A stretch of 40,001 nucleotides of DNA from Nannocystis exedens (GCA_945861885.1 CAMAVR010000031.1:1-40001), one strand, 5' to 3'; counted from the first letter of the stretch, positions 24,764 through 35,599 are shown. The notes: generated from the letters alone by a model not told the origin. Numbers and translations are program-made.

Positions 24764-26281
24764 CTAGCGCGCGATCCGGTGCCCTTCGGCGTCCCACATT
24801 TCTGTTGGGGCGATTTTTTCGGCGTCGAGCTGCGGCTGCACTTCGGTTTGCGGCCCTACGACTATGATAATTGCCCCTTTTGGGTCGAATGCGTTGGCCA
24901 CTAGAGCGTTGAGCTGCTCCTTCGTTGCCGATTCGCGCGCACGGCTCGCCTGCGTGTCGAAATCGGGGGCGAGCCCTAGCGCCGCGTTGTTTGCTAGACG
25001 TTTTGCGATCGAGGCTAGCGACTCGTAAGCCTGCACCGTCTCGCTTCGCGATTGCGAGCGCGTTTTCGTTACCTCTTCATCTGTCAGCCCTTGCTTCGCG
25101 AATGCGCTGATGTCGTCGAGCATCGCGTGCAGCGCCACGCCGGTTTTTTCGGTGTGAACCGCGGCCGATGCGCTCACCGTCCCCTCGCCTCTTGTTGCGG
25201 AGACTGACGACCTTGCCCCGTATGTCCACCCGTGCTCTTCGCGTAGATCTTGATTGAGGCGCGATGTGAACGACCCGCCCAACGCAACGTTTGCGCGGCC
25301 GATGAGCGGCCAATCAGAATTGCTAACGGCGACCGATGGACGAACCACCGCAATGAACGACTGCGGCGCTCCCCTTCGATCGACAAACGCGATGCGCAAA
25401 TTTGGGTGAACTTCTGACGGCGGAATTGCTTGGATCCTTACCGGGCCGCTCGCTTTCCATCCGGGGAAATTGTTTCCGAAAAGCGACTTCACTTCGTCTG
25501 GGGTGACGTCGCCGGACACAGCAACCGATAGGTTTTCGAGGCGCCAGCGATCGCGATAAAACCGAACGACGTCTTTTCGTGTGACGCGCTTTGCCGACGC
25601 GAGACGCCCATCGACCGGGTGGCCATAGGGGTGACTTTCGCCGTAGTAAGCGGCGCGCGTGACGACTTGCATGACCGCCGCCGGATCGCTCGGTCGCTCA
25701 CGCAATTCGTTCACCCACAATTCGTGCACACGCTTCCAATCTCGGTGGTCGAATCGCGGGCGCGAGATTAAGTCGGCGAGCAGACTTAGTGCAGCTGGAA
25801 GATTACGCTTCAAAACGGTGAGCGATACGAAGCTTGCATCGTGCGATACCGATGTCGAAAGCTCGGCGCCAAGTATCTCGATCGCCTCTGAAAATTCGAC
25901 CGAATTGCGCTCCCCTGCCCCTTCGTTGAGCATGGTGGCGACGACCGACGCGAGCCCTTCTTTGCGCGCGGGATCGGACGCTGCGCCGAACGGGATCGCA
26001 CATGTGATCGAGACGAGGGGCAATTCGTGGCGGGCGACTAAAAGAACGCGCGCGCCGCTGTCGAGCTCAACGATGCTCGGGCTCGGAGGGACGTACGCGG
26101 CCGGCGGCCCAACATCGGGGCGAGGCGGCTCGGCGTTGTCGGGCGGAAGCGGGACGACCGTTGTGGTTGCCATTGCAGTCGCGGGAGATTGCGCGCTCTT
26201 TTGGCCGGCGCCGCACGCTGTTGGCAACACGAGCGCAACTCCAAACATGAACGCCGCTTGGTGCATTTGAAATCGCTTCAT
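24764..26281 (-). CDS. M16-family protein lacking the zinc motif (non-catalytic partner)
   Basis: This is an exported M16/insulinase-family protein of 505 residues. The N-terminus has a hydrophobic signal ending LPTAC, a probable lipobox, then a Pro-rich linker to about residue 65. The fold is indicated by VELDSGARVLLVARHELPLVSITCAIPFGAA, LWVNELRERPSDP, ESHPYGHPVDG, FYRDRWRLENLSVAVSGDV and the C-terminal domain with GGSFTSRLNQDLREEHGWTYG. Where catalytic members have HxxEH, this protein has GLASVVATMLNEG, so zinc cannot be bound. The R/Y-type C-terminal features kept here are typical of non-catalytic partners in M16B heterodimers. Its ATG overlaps the stop of the catalytic gene by four bases, supporting a heterodimer in the periplasm. 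Confidence 0.88.
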   Translation of the reverse strand: MKRFQMHQAAFMFGVALVLPTACGAGQKSAQSPATAMATTTVVPLPPDNAEPPRPDVGPPAAYVPPSPSIVELDSGARVLLVARHELPLVSITCAIPFGAASDPARKEGLASVVATMLNEGAGERNSVEFSEAIEILGAELSTSVSHDASFVSLTVLKRNLPAALSLLADLISRPRFDHRDWKRVHELWVNELRERPSDPAAVMQVVTRAAYYGESHPYGHPVDGRLASAKRVTRKDVVRFYRDRWRLENLSVAVSGDVTPDEVKSLFGNNFPGWKASGPVRIQAIPPSEVHPNLRIAFVDRRGAPQSFIAVVRPSVAVSNSDWPLIGRANVALGGSFTSRLNQDLREEHGWTYGARSSVSATRGEGTVSASAAVHTEKTGVALHAMLDDISAFAKQGLTDEEVTKTRSQSRSETVQAYESLASIAKRLANNAALGLAPDFDTQASRARESATKEQLNALVANAFDPKGAIIIVVGPQTEVQPQLDAEKIAPTEMWDAEGHRIAR

Positions 26282-27690
26282 CGTACTGCTCCTTCGACCA
26301 CTGGTAACACTTGGAGAATGACTCGCGCGTTTTTATCAAGCACACGCTTCGCAACATCGCGCATGCTCGATGGCGTGACGGCGGTGTAGCGTGCCAAGTC
26401 GCGCGCGAGGTACCCTGGGTCGCCGAGATCCATTTCGTAAATATTGAGGAGCTGCGCGCATTCGCGAACGCTCTCGATGCGCCTGAAAAAGGCTGTTTCG
26501 TAGCCGTTTCGAGCTCGCGCCATTTCGTCGCTGGTTACATCTTTCTCGCGCACGCGATCGATTTCAGCGTCGATCGCCGCTTCAATTTTTGCGAGCGGAA
26601 CTCCCGGGCGCGCGATCGCCGAGACGACGAAACGCGACCCCAACATGCCATTCTCTTGATTGGCTTCGACTTCTTGCGCGATCTTTTGATCGACGACGAG
26701 CGCGCGATAGAGCCGACTTGCTTTTCCGTCTGCGAGAACGTCGGCAAGTAGATCGAGCTCTGCATCGCCAGAGCCGAACAGCTTTGGCGATTGCCATGCG
26801 ATGACCAACTTTGGCAGCTCTACTTTGTCATGCAGCGTGTCGCGAACGGTTTGCGTGAGCGTCGTCTTTTGGTCGGAAAATTGCGGGGCGCCGGGATCTT
26901 TTGGCACTCCGTTTGACGGGATCGTTCCGAAGAGCGACCGAATTTTTGCCTCGGTGTCGGCGCGATTAAAATCGCCTGCGACCACGAGCGATGCGTTCGC
27001 TGGGTCGTACCAGGTTGAAAAAAAACGTTTTACGTCGTCGACCGTGGCCGCTTCGAGATCTTCGTGTGAGCCGATGACGGGGTGGTGATACGGGTGTTCG
27101 GCTGCGTACATCAGCTCTGGTAGGCGCAGCTCGACGATGCCGTAGGGTACATTTTCAATCGACTGACGTCGCTCGTTGCGCACGACGGCTCGTTGCGCTT
27201 CGAGCTTTTCGGCTGTCATAAATCGACCTACATTTCGCATGCGATCGGCTTCGAGCCACAAGAGTAGCGGGAGCGCATTTGGCGGCGCGACGTCGTAATA
27301 GTCGGTGCGATCTTCGCTTGTCCACGCGTTATTCCACCCGCCGGCCGCCTCCATCCATGCGTCAAACATCTTCGTGGGGACCTGCTCCGTCCCCATGAAC
27401 ATCAGATGCTCGAAGAGGTGCGCGAAGCCGCTGCGATGCGGCTCTTCGTAGCGCGAGCCGACTTTGTAACCGATGTTGACGGTTACGATCGGGAGCGAAT
27501 GATCCTCGTGAAAAATGACGACCATACCGTTAGAAAGCGAAGTTTTTTCATACGAAAGCGAAGGGCCTTTTTCTGGTAAATTTGCGGAAATATCCGGTGT
27601 CGATACACCGCCCACATGTGTTGAATGGTCGGCGTGCGCGATCGGTGAAGCGAGAAGCAAAAAAACAAATGCGCAGAAGGTCGGTCTCAT
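26278..27690 (-). CDS. M16B zinc metallopeptidase, catalytic subunit, exported
   Basis: This is a secreted zinc peptidase of the M16 family, 470 residues. It has a signal peptide MRPTFCAFVFLLLASPIAHA cleaved near residue 20. The inverted zinc motif is H91-LF-E94-H95 (GFAHLFEHLMFMGT), with the third ligand likely Glu173 in AVVRNERRQ. Substrate-chamber motifs follow (YHHPVIGSHEDLEAATVDDV, FFSTWYDPANASLVVAGDF). The ATG at 27690 was preferred to a GTG three codons earlier, because the signal peptide starts there. It pairs with the non-catalytic homologue downstream. Substrates are unknown; family members degrade peptides in the periplasm. A divergent TPR gene starts 103 bases upstream. Confidence 0.92.
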   Translation of the reverse strand: MRPTFCAFVFLLLASPIAHADHSTHVGGVSTPDISANLPEKGPSLSYEKTSLSNGMVVIFHEDHSLPIVTVNIGYKVGSRYEEPHRSGFAHLFEHLMFMGTEQVPTKMFDAWMEAAGGWNNAWTSEDRTDYYDVAPPNALPLLLWLEADRMRNVGRFMTAEKLEAQRAVVRNERRQSIENVPYGIVELRLPELMYAAEHPYHHPVIGSHEDLEAATVDDVKRFFSTWYDPANASLVVAGDFNRADTEAKIRSLFGTIPSNGVPKDPGAPQFSDQKTTLTQTVRDTLHDKVELPKLVIAWQSPKLFGSGDAELDLLADVLADGKASRLYRALVVDQKIAQEVEANQENGMLGSRFVVSAIARPGVPLAKIEAAIDAEIDRVREKDVTSDEMARARNGYETAFFRRIESVRECAQLLNIYEMDLGDPGYLARDLARYTAVTPSSMRDVAKRVLDKNARVILQVLPVVEGAVR

Positions 27691-27793
27691 GACGCGCACG
27701 CTACATCAAAACGCAAATGATGACTCGCGCGCTGTCGCTCTGTATCGTTGAGGGGTTGCGTACTCATATCCACGTAGGTAGACCGGAAGGAAC

Positions 27794-28675
27794 ATGACTT
27801 CGCACGAACTTATCGCTACCAGGCACCGCCAGCTCGCTGAGCTACTTATGAGCCGCGATCCATGGCGCGCGGCCCTCTCGGCACGCCGAGCGACCGCAAT
27901 GATGCCCCAAGACGATCGCGCCTGGGCCGTGCTCGCGATGTCGCAAACGCTACTAGGAAACTACAATTGTGCGGTGACGGCGTACGAGCACGCGCTCGCG
28001 ATCGCCCCTGAAAACCCGTCTTATGCGCATAACATGGGGCATGTGCTCGATCGTCGATTGGGGCGTCACGTTGAGGCTCTCGCGTGGCTACGCGTCGCCT
28101 ACGAAGGGTCGAATCGAAGCGGCGATGTGGCGATGTCGCTCGTCCACGCGCTCGGGAGCGTCGGTCTTATTGATGAGGCAAAGTGCGCGCTGACCGATGC
28201 GATGACGCGCGAGGGGGCGATCGAGTCTTGTGAGCCGAGCGAGTTTCAAGCGCTGTGGCGGTGGCTCGATGACGGGGCCCCCCGGCACGAGCGTGTGGAG
28301 CGCCGAGCGCCGGTCGACCCGTCGAAATCGGCTACAAAAAAGCAGCGTTCCGGGGGGCAGCACCAGGAGCTCGAAGCGCTTCTTTCTCAAGAGTTGCGGA
28401 ATCTTCCGTTCGACCGCGATCAGTGCGCCCATGCGCTAGCCCTCGGGCACGCGGCCCTGTCAATAGGTTCATCGCCCGGGGGCGATGATTTACGCACACT
28501 TGCGGCGGCCGCAGCTTACAGCGTCGCATATTTGGAAGACATTCCGCTAAGCCCATCCGACGTAGCGGCATCTTTCCGCATCGGAACGGCCCGTTTGCGC
28601 GGTAGATTCGAAGAGCTTCGAGCCGGTCTTCTGCTAAACCGCGGGAGGCCGCACCAGCAATCGCGCGCGCACTGA
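27794..28675 (+). CDS. TPR protein with C-terminal TFIIB/cyclin-like segment
   Basis: This is a 293-residue soluble protein with no signal peptide. Residues ~10-140 contain TPR-type helix pairs (AWAVLAMSQTLLGNYNCAVTAYEHALAIAPENP is a full unit). Residues 160-188 are a charged linker. Residues ~189-281 look like one cyclin-fold repeat of the TFIIB/TFB type: a helix with FDRDQCAHALALGHAAL, then LAAAAAYSVAYLEDIPLSPS, DVAASFRIGTARLRGRFEEL. Archaeal TFB and eukaryotic TFIIB have the same order: A-rich helix, L-x-G/D-IP, then a helix-turn-helix ending in a basic RR-x-EL helix. The resemblance is my own pattern reading. GGAAGG six bases before the ATG is a strong ribosome-binding site. It is divergent from the M16 genes and lies 17 bases before a TolC-family gene. 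Role unknown; it might bind DNA or another protein. Confidence 0.7.
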   Translation: MTSHELIATRHRQLAELLMSRDPWRAALSARRATAMMPQDDRAWAVLAMSQTLLGNYNCAVTAYEHALAIAPENPSYAHNMGHVLDRRLGRHVEALAWLRVAYEGSNRSGDVAMSLVHALGSVGLIDEAKCALTDAMTREGAIESCEPSEFQALWRWLDDGAPRHERVERRAPVDPSKSATKKQRSGGQHQELEALLSQELRNLPFDRDQCAHALALGHAALSIGSSPGGDDLRTLAAAAAYSVAYLEDIPLSPSDVAASFRIGTARLRGRFEELRAGLLLNRGRPHQQSRAH

Positions 28676-28692
28676 CAAGCAAGGCTGAACGT

Positions 28693-30111
28693 ATGCGAAG
28701 ATTCGTGTCGACGATGACGATAGCTATAACGCTAGCCCAGTCGTCGTTCGCGCTCGCCGATCCTCCGCCAAAATCTACGTTCGTAGTGAGTCCAAGCAAC
28801 ACGGCAAAAGCCCCCGGCTTGATGATTCCTCACATTGAGGATCCGATGCTGACGCCGGTTCCGCCAGCAAACCGCATACTCTCGTCGTGGCGAGAGGCGT
28901 TTCAGCTGATTCGTTCGCGATCGACCGACCTCCGGATCGCGCTCGACCAGGCGCGCCAAGCCGAAGCACAGACGGAGATCGCGCTCGCTGGCGCCCTTCC
29001 AACTCTCAACGGGACGGTAACGGGGACGCATCAGTTCATCACGAAAGAGTCAGTTACGAGCGTTGCCGGTGTGACGACAACAAAGACGCTCGTTTCGCCA
29101 ACGCCAAATTCTGCTACCGGGCTGCTTACGTTGGCAGCTCCGATCGTCAATCTCGGCGCATGGAACGGCGTGCGCACCGCCAAAGCAAATGAAACGGCGG
29201 CGAGGCTCTCGCTCGACGACATGCACCGGACAATTGCGCTCAGCGTAGCAAAAGCGATGGTGGCATCGGTCACCGCCGGACGTATAGCCGAGCTCAATCG
29301 CGTCGGGCTTCTCAACTCGCTTCAACGGCTCGATTTGACCGAACGAAAAAAGCTCTATGGTGTTGCAAACGGGCTCGATGTTTTGCGCGCAAAGCAAGAT
29401 GTCGCGGCGACGCGCGCGACTCTCGTCAACGGTGACGAATCGCTTCGTCGAGCGCGCGAGTCTTTAGGGCTCGGGCTCGGTCTGCCGGAGGGGGTCGGTG
29501 TTCCGCACACGGTTGATATGTCGGGGCTTGAAAAAGAAGCCGGGACGTTGTGCAAGCCTATCGCCTCGCTCCAAGAACGGACCGATCTAAAAAGCAGTCT
29601 GTCGGCACTCGAGGCAGCGAGGCGCAATCTCGCAACCACGTGGCTCAACTTTTTGCCGACAATTACGGCGCAAAGTCAGCTGGCAACATCCACCTTTGCG
29701 TTGTCATCTGCCCCGCCAACGACGTGGAATGTTCAGGGTATTTTGAGTGTACCGTTTTTCGACGGTGGGTCTCGGTACGGGTCGATGCACAACGCGAGAG
29801 CGCAAGTTGATATCGCCGAGCAGAATCTCGAGGCGCTGCGTCGCCAAGCGACTGTTGAAGTGACACAAGCGCGCCGCAGCATTGAAGTCGCCGATAGGTC
29901 GAGAGAAATTGCATCGACGGCGCGAGAGCTCGCGATCGAAAACGATCGCCTGGTACGCATTGGATACCAAGAGGGGCAAAATACAAGCCTCGAGCTCGTT
30001 CTCGCTGCAACCGCTCTACGCGAAGCAGAAATTAACTTCGCCCTTCGCGAGTTCGACACGGTAAGCGCGCGCATCGCAGCGCTACTCACGCTGTCAACTT
30101 GCACTTACTAA
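28693..30111 (+). CDS. TolC-family outer membrane efflux protein
   Basis: This is an outer-membrane channel of 472 residues. It has a signal peptide MRRFVSTMTIAITLAQSSFALA and the two-repeat helical layout of the TolC/OEP family. The first repeat has EAFQLIRSRSTDLRIALDQARQAEAQTEIALAGALPTL and the second the matching EAARRNLATTWLNFLPTITAQ, each preceding a beta-strand pair. Late in the protein ATVEVTQARRSIEVADRS and RIGYQEGQNTSLELVLAATALREAEIN match the C-terminal helices. It follows the TPR gene by 17 bases and faces a second TolC-family gene, their ends three bases apart. No adaptor or inner-membrane pump gene is in view, so the exported substrate is unknown. Confidence 0.9.
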   Translation: MRRFVSTMTIAITLAQSSFALADPPPKSTFVVSPSNTAKAPGLMIPHIEDPMLTPVPPANRILSSWREAFQLIRSRSTDLRIALDQARQAEAQTEIALAGALPTLNGTVTGTHQFITKESVTSVAGVTTTKTLVSPTPNSATGLLTLAAPIVNLGAWNGVRTAKANETAARLSLDDMHRTIALSVAKAMVASVTAGRIAELNRVGLLNSLQRLDLTERKKLYGVANGLDVLRAKQDVAATRATLVNGDESLRRARESLGLGLGLPEGVGVPHTVDMSGLEKEAGTLCKPIASLQERTDLKSSLSALEAARRNLATTWLNFLPTITAQSQLATSTFALSSAPPTTWNVQGILSVPFFDGGSRYGSMHNARAQVDIAEQNLEALRRQATVEVTQARRSIEVADRSREIASTARELAIENDRLVRIGYQEGQNTSLELVLAATALREAEINFALREFDTVSARIAALLTLSTCTY

Positions 30112-30114
30112 TGG

Positions 30115-31479
30115 CTATTTGGGGGCGGCGCCGTCCCAGCCCGACGCGAGGGCTAGCGCGCTCATGGCGTTGTTGAGATCCATCAGTGCGATGAGATGTT
30201 GCACCGTCACGTTTGCATACGCTCTGAGCGGTTCGGTCAGCGCTTGCTCGGTTAGTGAGCCTAGCTCGATGCTATTTTGGACGCTCGCGATCCACTTTCG
30301 CGCCGTTTTTTCGGCTCTATCGAGTGACTCTTCGCGCGCTTTCGCTTCTACCGCAGTCGCGTACGCAGTTTCTACTTCGGTCGTCGCGCCGCCAAGCGCG
30401 AGTCGCTCGAGCGCACGCGTCTCTTCGAGCTGCGATTCGGCCATGGCGACGCGCGCTGCATTTGCCAAAAAATCGAAATTCCACTTCACACCGAGCGCCA
30501 CCGCGAACCCGAATCGGTTGTACGGATCGGAGATCCACGGGTTATCTTGACGGCCCGCAGACGGGGCGACGGCATACGACGCGTTTAGCCCGATACCGAG
30601 ATCAGGGAAGTACTTCGCCTGGTTGTATTTCACGAGCGCCGTTCGCGCGACGACACCTGCTCGCGCCATGTTGATGTCAGACCGAAACAGACGCGCCGCC
30701 GTCAAGTAGGCGACAATCGGTTTGAGCGGGACATTTGGGCGCGCGAGCGGCTCGTTCACAACATCGAAATCATCGACAACACCTGTAAAAAACCGGAGCG
30801 CCGCCATCGCACTCGACTTCCCTTTTTCGAGCTCGCCGCTGCGCGCAACGATCTCTTCGCGATAATACTCGAGGCGCAATTCGTCGACTTCCGTGATAGT
30901 CGCGCTGCCGTTGTCGATTTTTTCTTTTATCGCTTCGATCCCCGTGTCGATGCGCGACAAAATCTCGTCGGCGACGACTCTCGTATCACGCGCCATCTGA
31001 AGCCCAAAAAAAGCGCGCCGAACATCGCTCCGCGTCTGCTGACGCACTTTTTCGACATCCCATTCGACGACTCGCACTTGCGCTTCCGCGGCCTTTTTGC
31101 TGTTTACAATTTTTCCGAATGTCGTGATCGGAATCACGCCGTTGAGCTCCGTTCGAAAAAGCGGCCCCCACCCTTGCCCAAAGCCGCTGTAAAGCGTCGC
31201 CACGGACGATGCCGAGTAAAATGCGTTCCCGTCAACGCGCGGCATCACGCCACCAAGCGCGCTCATAGACCACTGCGAATACGGAGTCCACGTCACTTCA
31301 TCGAGCTGGGCGTGCACCGCTGAAAGGCGCGCTCGCGCCGCCCAAAGATTTGGATGATTTCGGTCGGCTAGGTCGAGGCATTCAGCCAGCGAATAGAGAT
31401 GCGGCGCCGCGGTTGCCACGAATGGAAACGCGACGCCGGCGATCAAGGTGGAAAACACGAAATGTCGAGTGCTGCGCAT
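30115..31479 (-). CDS. TolC-family outer membrane protein (second copy, diverged)
   Basis: This is a 454-residue protein with a signal peptide ending AFPFVATA and the TolC/OEP repeat layout: LAECLDLADRNHPNLWAARARLSAVHAQLDEVTWTPYSQW, then later AAEAQVRVVEWDVEKVRQQTRSDVRRAFFGLQMARDTRV and ESQLEETRALERLALGGATTEVETAY. It is too different from the convergent neighbour to be a recent duplicate. The C-terminal segment lacks a pump partner, like its neighbour. Its 3' end meets the other TolC gene with only three bases between, so the two transcripts must overlap past their stops. This suggests antisense effects or simple compaction. Confidence 0.88.
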   Translation of the reverse strand: MRSTRHFVFSTLIAGVAFPFVATAAPHLYSLAECLDLADRNHPNLWAARARLSAVHAQLDEVTWTPYSQWSMSALGGVMPRVDGNAFYSASSVATLYSGFGQGWGPLFRTELNGVIPITTFGKIVNSKKAAEAQVRVVEWDVEKVRQQTRSDVRRAFFGLQMARDTRVVADEILSRIDTGIEAIKEKIDNGSATITEVDELRLEYYREEIVARSGELEKGKSSAMAALRFFTGVVDDFDVVNEPLARPNVPLKPIVAYLTAARLFRSDINMARAGVVARTALVKYNQAKYFPDLGIGLNASYAVAPSAGRQDNPWISDPYNRFGFAVALGVKWNFDFLANAARVAMAESQLEETRALERLALGGATTEVETAYATAVEAKAREESLDRAEKTARKWIASVQNSIELGSLTEQALTEPLRAYANVTVQHLIALMDLNNAMSALALASGWDGAAPK

Positions 31480-31554
31480 GAGGTGCGGCGCAGCCTATCA
31501 CCCCCAAGCGCCTTCGCGTGCAGGCGAAATCGGTTGAGCGACTCGGCCTGCTTT

Positions 31555-33387
31555 TTATTGAGCGATCGACCGGCAGCGCAACATTTGCTCCACTGCCTCG
31601 ACGTCCTCGGGTTGAATGCTTATTGACCGATCGATTAGCGCGACTCGCCCCACATCGTTCGCAACCGCCTCAACATTCAGCCAAATTCCGCCAGCCATCC
31701 CCTCGATGGCCATCCGCTGGCATATCGTGAGCGACGCTTTCATTTCCTCGATTTGCTGCGCTTTTTCTTCTAGCGCGCGCTCGCGCCTGGCGGGACTAAA
31801 CGGGAGTATTTTTTCAGCTTCGCCGCCCTTTTCCGTCGCGGACCATGTCCGCAGCTGCCATGTCGCGACCATTAACCGATGTATGTGCCGCGCCAACTCA
31901 CCCTCCATAGCCGCAACAAGAATCGGGTACGGGATGTTCGCCGGAAGGCTGACCAAAGCCTCGTTGAAATCGAAGCGCCCACGATAGACCGAAAGCGCTT
32001 CAACCTCGCGCTGAAACTGCCCGAGCTCTTCTCTCGTCGGCATAGTGCTCAGCTCGCTGGCCGCCAGCGTGACCGGATCGGTCTCCCCGCTCCGAGTCGG
32101 AGAGTGCGACTGCGGTCGTTCATCCACCACTTCGTTGAGCTTGCGCGCCATGTACTGCCTGCGCTCATCTTCATTCATCGCGTCCCACTCCGCCTGCCTC
32201 CTTTTCCCGTCGGCAGTGAGTCGGACCGTCGCTTCACGACGCGCTTCAAGCGTCGCCGCCAGTTGCGCCGCGCGGATTTCGGCGTCGTCCCTAATCTTGC
32301 CTTCCATCGTTCCTCGATCGGTCTCGAGGTCGTCGATCACTTTGTCGGCCATTGTCATTAGCTCGGACGTTGTCAGTGGCGGAAGGCCGAGCGCATCGAG
32401 CAACGTCAGCTGCTTCGCCTGGGCGCGAAGATCGTTGAGCGCATTGACCAACCCCAGCTGCGTTGCAAGAGCTGCATCGGCCACCCGCTTTGTCTCGTCA
32501 AGTATGTCCGACTGCATCTCGATAATCGGCTCTAAATTCTCGATCTGCGCGGCTCGTTCATCGTCGCTGAGCGCCCGTGCCGCTTCAGACTCGTTTAGTT
32601 CTAGCTCGGCGATCACCGCTCTGGTGCGATGTAGAACGTCGGTCGCTTCCTGCATTTTTACTCGCTCTTCGTTAAACGTGGCGAGTGCGCTCCGTTCGAG
32701 TCGCCCGAGGCGCAATATCGAATTAAGCGTTGAATTCATATCGTTGTCGACACGCGCGCGCATCCGAATAACCGCATCACTGTTCGGCTCGAGGCTCCAA
32801 AGCTGGCGCACCGCAGACGCGATCGCGTAGAGGCCGCTCGGCGTCATTTCGAGCCGCTCCAGAGCCGCTTGAAGGACGACCGGCCCCATGCGGAAACCGC
32901 GACCCATCGGAATCACAAGACTCCGCAATCCGTTCCGCACGTCAGCGAGAGTAATTTTCAGCCTGTCGTTGAGCTCCTTTCGTTCAAGGTTGCCGCTATC
33001 GACCATGTAACGATGGTACAAATTGATGTACGAAGTTGCCCCTGTGAGAACGTTTCTTTCCCATTCGTATTTGAGATCGTCGGGGCCCATATCTTTCTCG
33101 TCCATCGGCCGCGCGAAACGCTTCCCCGGCTGGTGCTCGTCAATGTAACCGCTGTCGTGACGTGTGTAGGCGGTAACGACTGGCGGCGCGCTCCCACTGC
33201 TGCTCGCCTGACCGCCCGAGATCGACCTCTTCATTCCGTCGCCGAAAACCCCTTCCGCCGTATCGGCCGTAAAGTTTAATTCCGAGTTGTTGACGTTCGA
33301 GCCGCATGCCGCAAGCGGTAATGCAACGGAAAGGCGTGCCACGAGACGGGCGATTCTGGCAACCGATAAGCTAGCGATAGATATCAT
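31555..33387 (-). CDS. Large helical lipoprotein of unknown function
   Basis: This is a 610-residue predicted lipoprotein I cannot place in a family. The signal ends in the lipobox LPLAAC (VARLSVALPLAAC). GGAG seven bases before the ATG at 33387 decides the start; the frame is open to 33414. The mature part is low in aromatic residues and strongly helical. A likely coiled-coil region at about residues 230-420 has many Glu/Arg/Ala heptads (ATDVLHRTRAVIAELELNES, AAQLAATLEARREATVRL). A second charged stretch near the C-terminus contains RRERALEEKAQQIEEMKASL. The long helices would suit a periplasmic spacer or scaffold. Upstream is groEL, with a terminator between them; the TolC gene downstream is on the same strand, 75 bases away. 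Confidence 0.7.
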   Translation of the reverse strand: MISIASLSVARIARLVARLSVALPLAACGSNVNNSELNFTADTAEGVFGDGMKRSISGGQASSSGSAPPVVTAYTRHDSGYIDEHQPGKRFARPMDEKDMGPDDLKYEWERNVLTGATSYINLYHRYMVDSGNLERKELNDRLKITLADVRNGLRSLVIPMGRGFRMGPVVLQAALERLEMTPSGLYAIASAVRQLWSLEPNSDAVIRMRARVDNDMNSTLNSILRLGRLERSALATFNEERVKMQEATDVLHRTRAVIAELELNESEAARALSDDERAAQIENLEPIIEMQSDILDETKRVADAALATQLGLVNALNDLRAQAKQLTLLDALGLPPLTTSELMTMADKVIDDLETDRGTMEGKIRDDAEIRAAQLAATLEARREATVRLTADGKRRQAEWDAMNEDERRQYMARKLNEVVDERPQSHSPTRSGETDPVTLAASELSTMPTREELGQFQREVEALSVYRGRFDFNEALVSLPANIPYPILVAAMEGELARHIHRLMVATWQLRTWSATEKGGEAEKILPFSPARRERALEEKAQQIEEMKASLTICQRMAIEGMAGGIWLNVEAVANDVGRVALIDRSISIQPEDVEAVEQMLRCRSIAQ

Positions 33388-33465
33388 TACGTTCTCCATA
33401 AGATCGGCGCCCAATAGCCGCGCCTACTCGAGCGCTGTGAACGAAGAAGGAATGACGCGCCAGCC

Positions 33466-33511
33466 AAAAAAAACGGCGACGCCGGACTTGTCACCCGTGC
33501 GCCGCCGTTTT
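33466..33511 (-). terminator. Rho-independent terminator of groESL
   Basis: On the minus strand, the arm aaaacggcg (from 33511 to 33503) pairs with cgccgtttt (33478-33470) around a 24-base loop, and the stem runs into eight consecutive T residues (33473-33466). This is about 35 bases past the groEL stop. It separates groEL from the lipoprotein gene downstream. Confidence 0.8.
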
Positions 33512-33546
33512 CAATGGTGGCCTATCTCAGCTGGACGTGTGCGACA

Positions 33547-35265
<1,719 letters not shown>

Positions 35266-35556
35266 TCAGCTTTCGAGAATTGCGAGAACGTCGTCTTCGC
35301 GGAGAATGACGTGCTCTTCGCCATCGAACTTCACTTCGGTGCCTGAGTACTTGCCGAAAAGGACACGCTCGCCGGCTTTTACGCCTGGGGTGCCGACTTT
35401 TCCGTTCTTGAGAACCTTGCCCGAACCTACGGCGATCACGACCCCTTCAATCGGTTTTTCTTTGGCCGTTTCGGGGATGATAATCCCGCCTTTCGTCTTC
35501 TCTTCTTCTTTGACGCGCTTGACGACGATGCGATCTGCGAGCGGGCGTATCTTCAT
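35266..35556 (-). CDS. groES: 10-kDa co-chaperonin GroES
   Basis: GroES caps the GroEL chamber. The 96-residue protein begins [19 protein letters not shown] and contains the mobile loop [18 protein letters not shown], then [11 protein letters not shown] and ends DDVLAILES. The ATG at 35556 is preceded by GGAGAGG; the open frame continues far upstream but without GroES character. It is the first gene of the groES-groEL operon. No CIRCE repeat (TTAGCACTC-N9-GAGTGCTAA) lies upstream, so HrcA control is not evident. Confidence 0.97.
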   Translation of the reverse strand: MKIRPLADRIVVKRVKEEEKTKGGIIIPETAKEKPIEGVVIAVGSGKVLKNGKVGTPGVKAGERVLFGKYSGTEVKFDGEEHVILREDDVLAILES

Positions 35557-35599
35557 GACCTCTCCTAAATTCGTACAGTACCTATCTGGATCGCGCGCC

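Noticed and set aside
32045..32830. 261-residue plus-strand frame over the coiled-coil lipoprotein
   Set aside because: Its Ser/Arg/Ala-rich translation is a shadow of the lipoprotein's Glu/Arg/Ala codons read in reverse.
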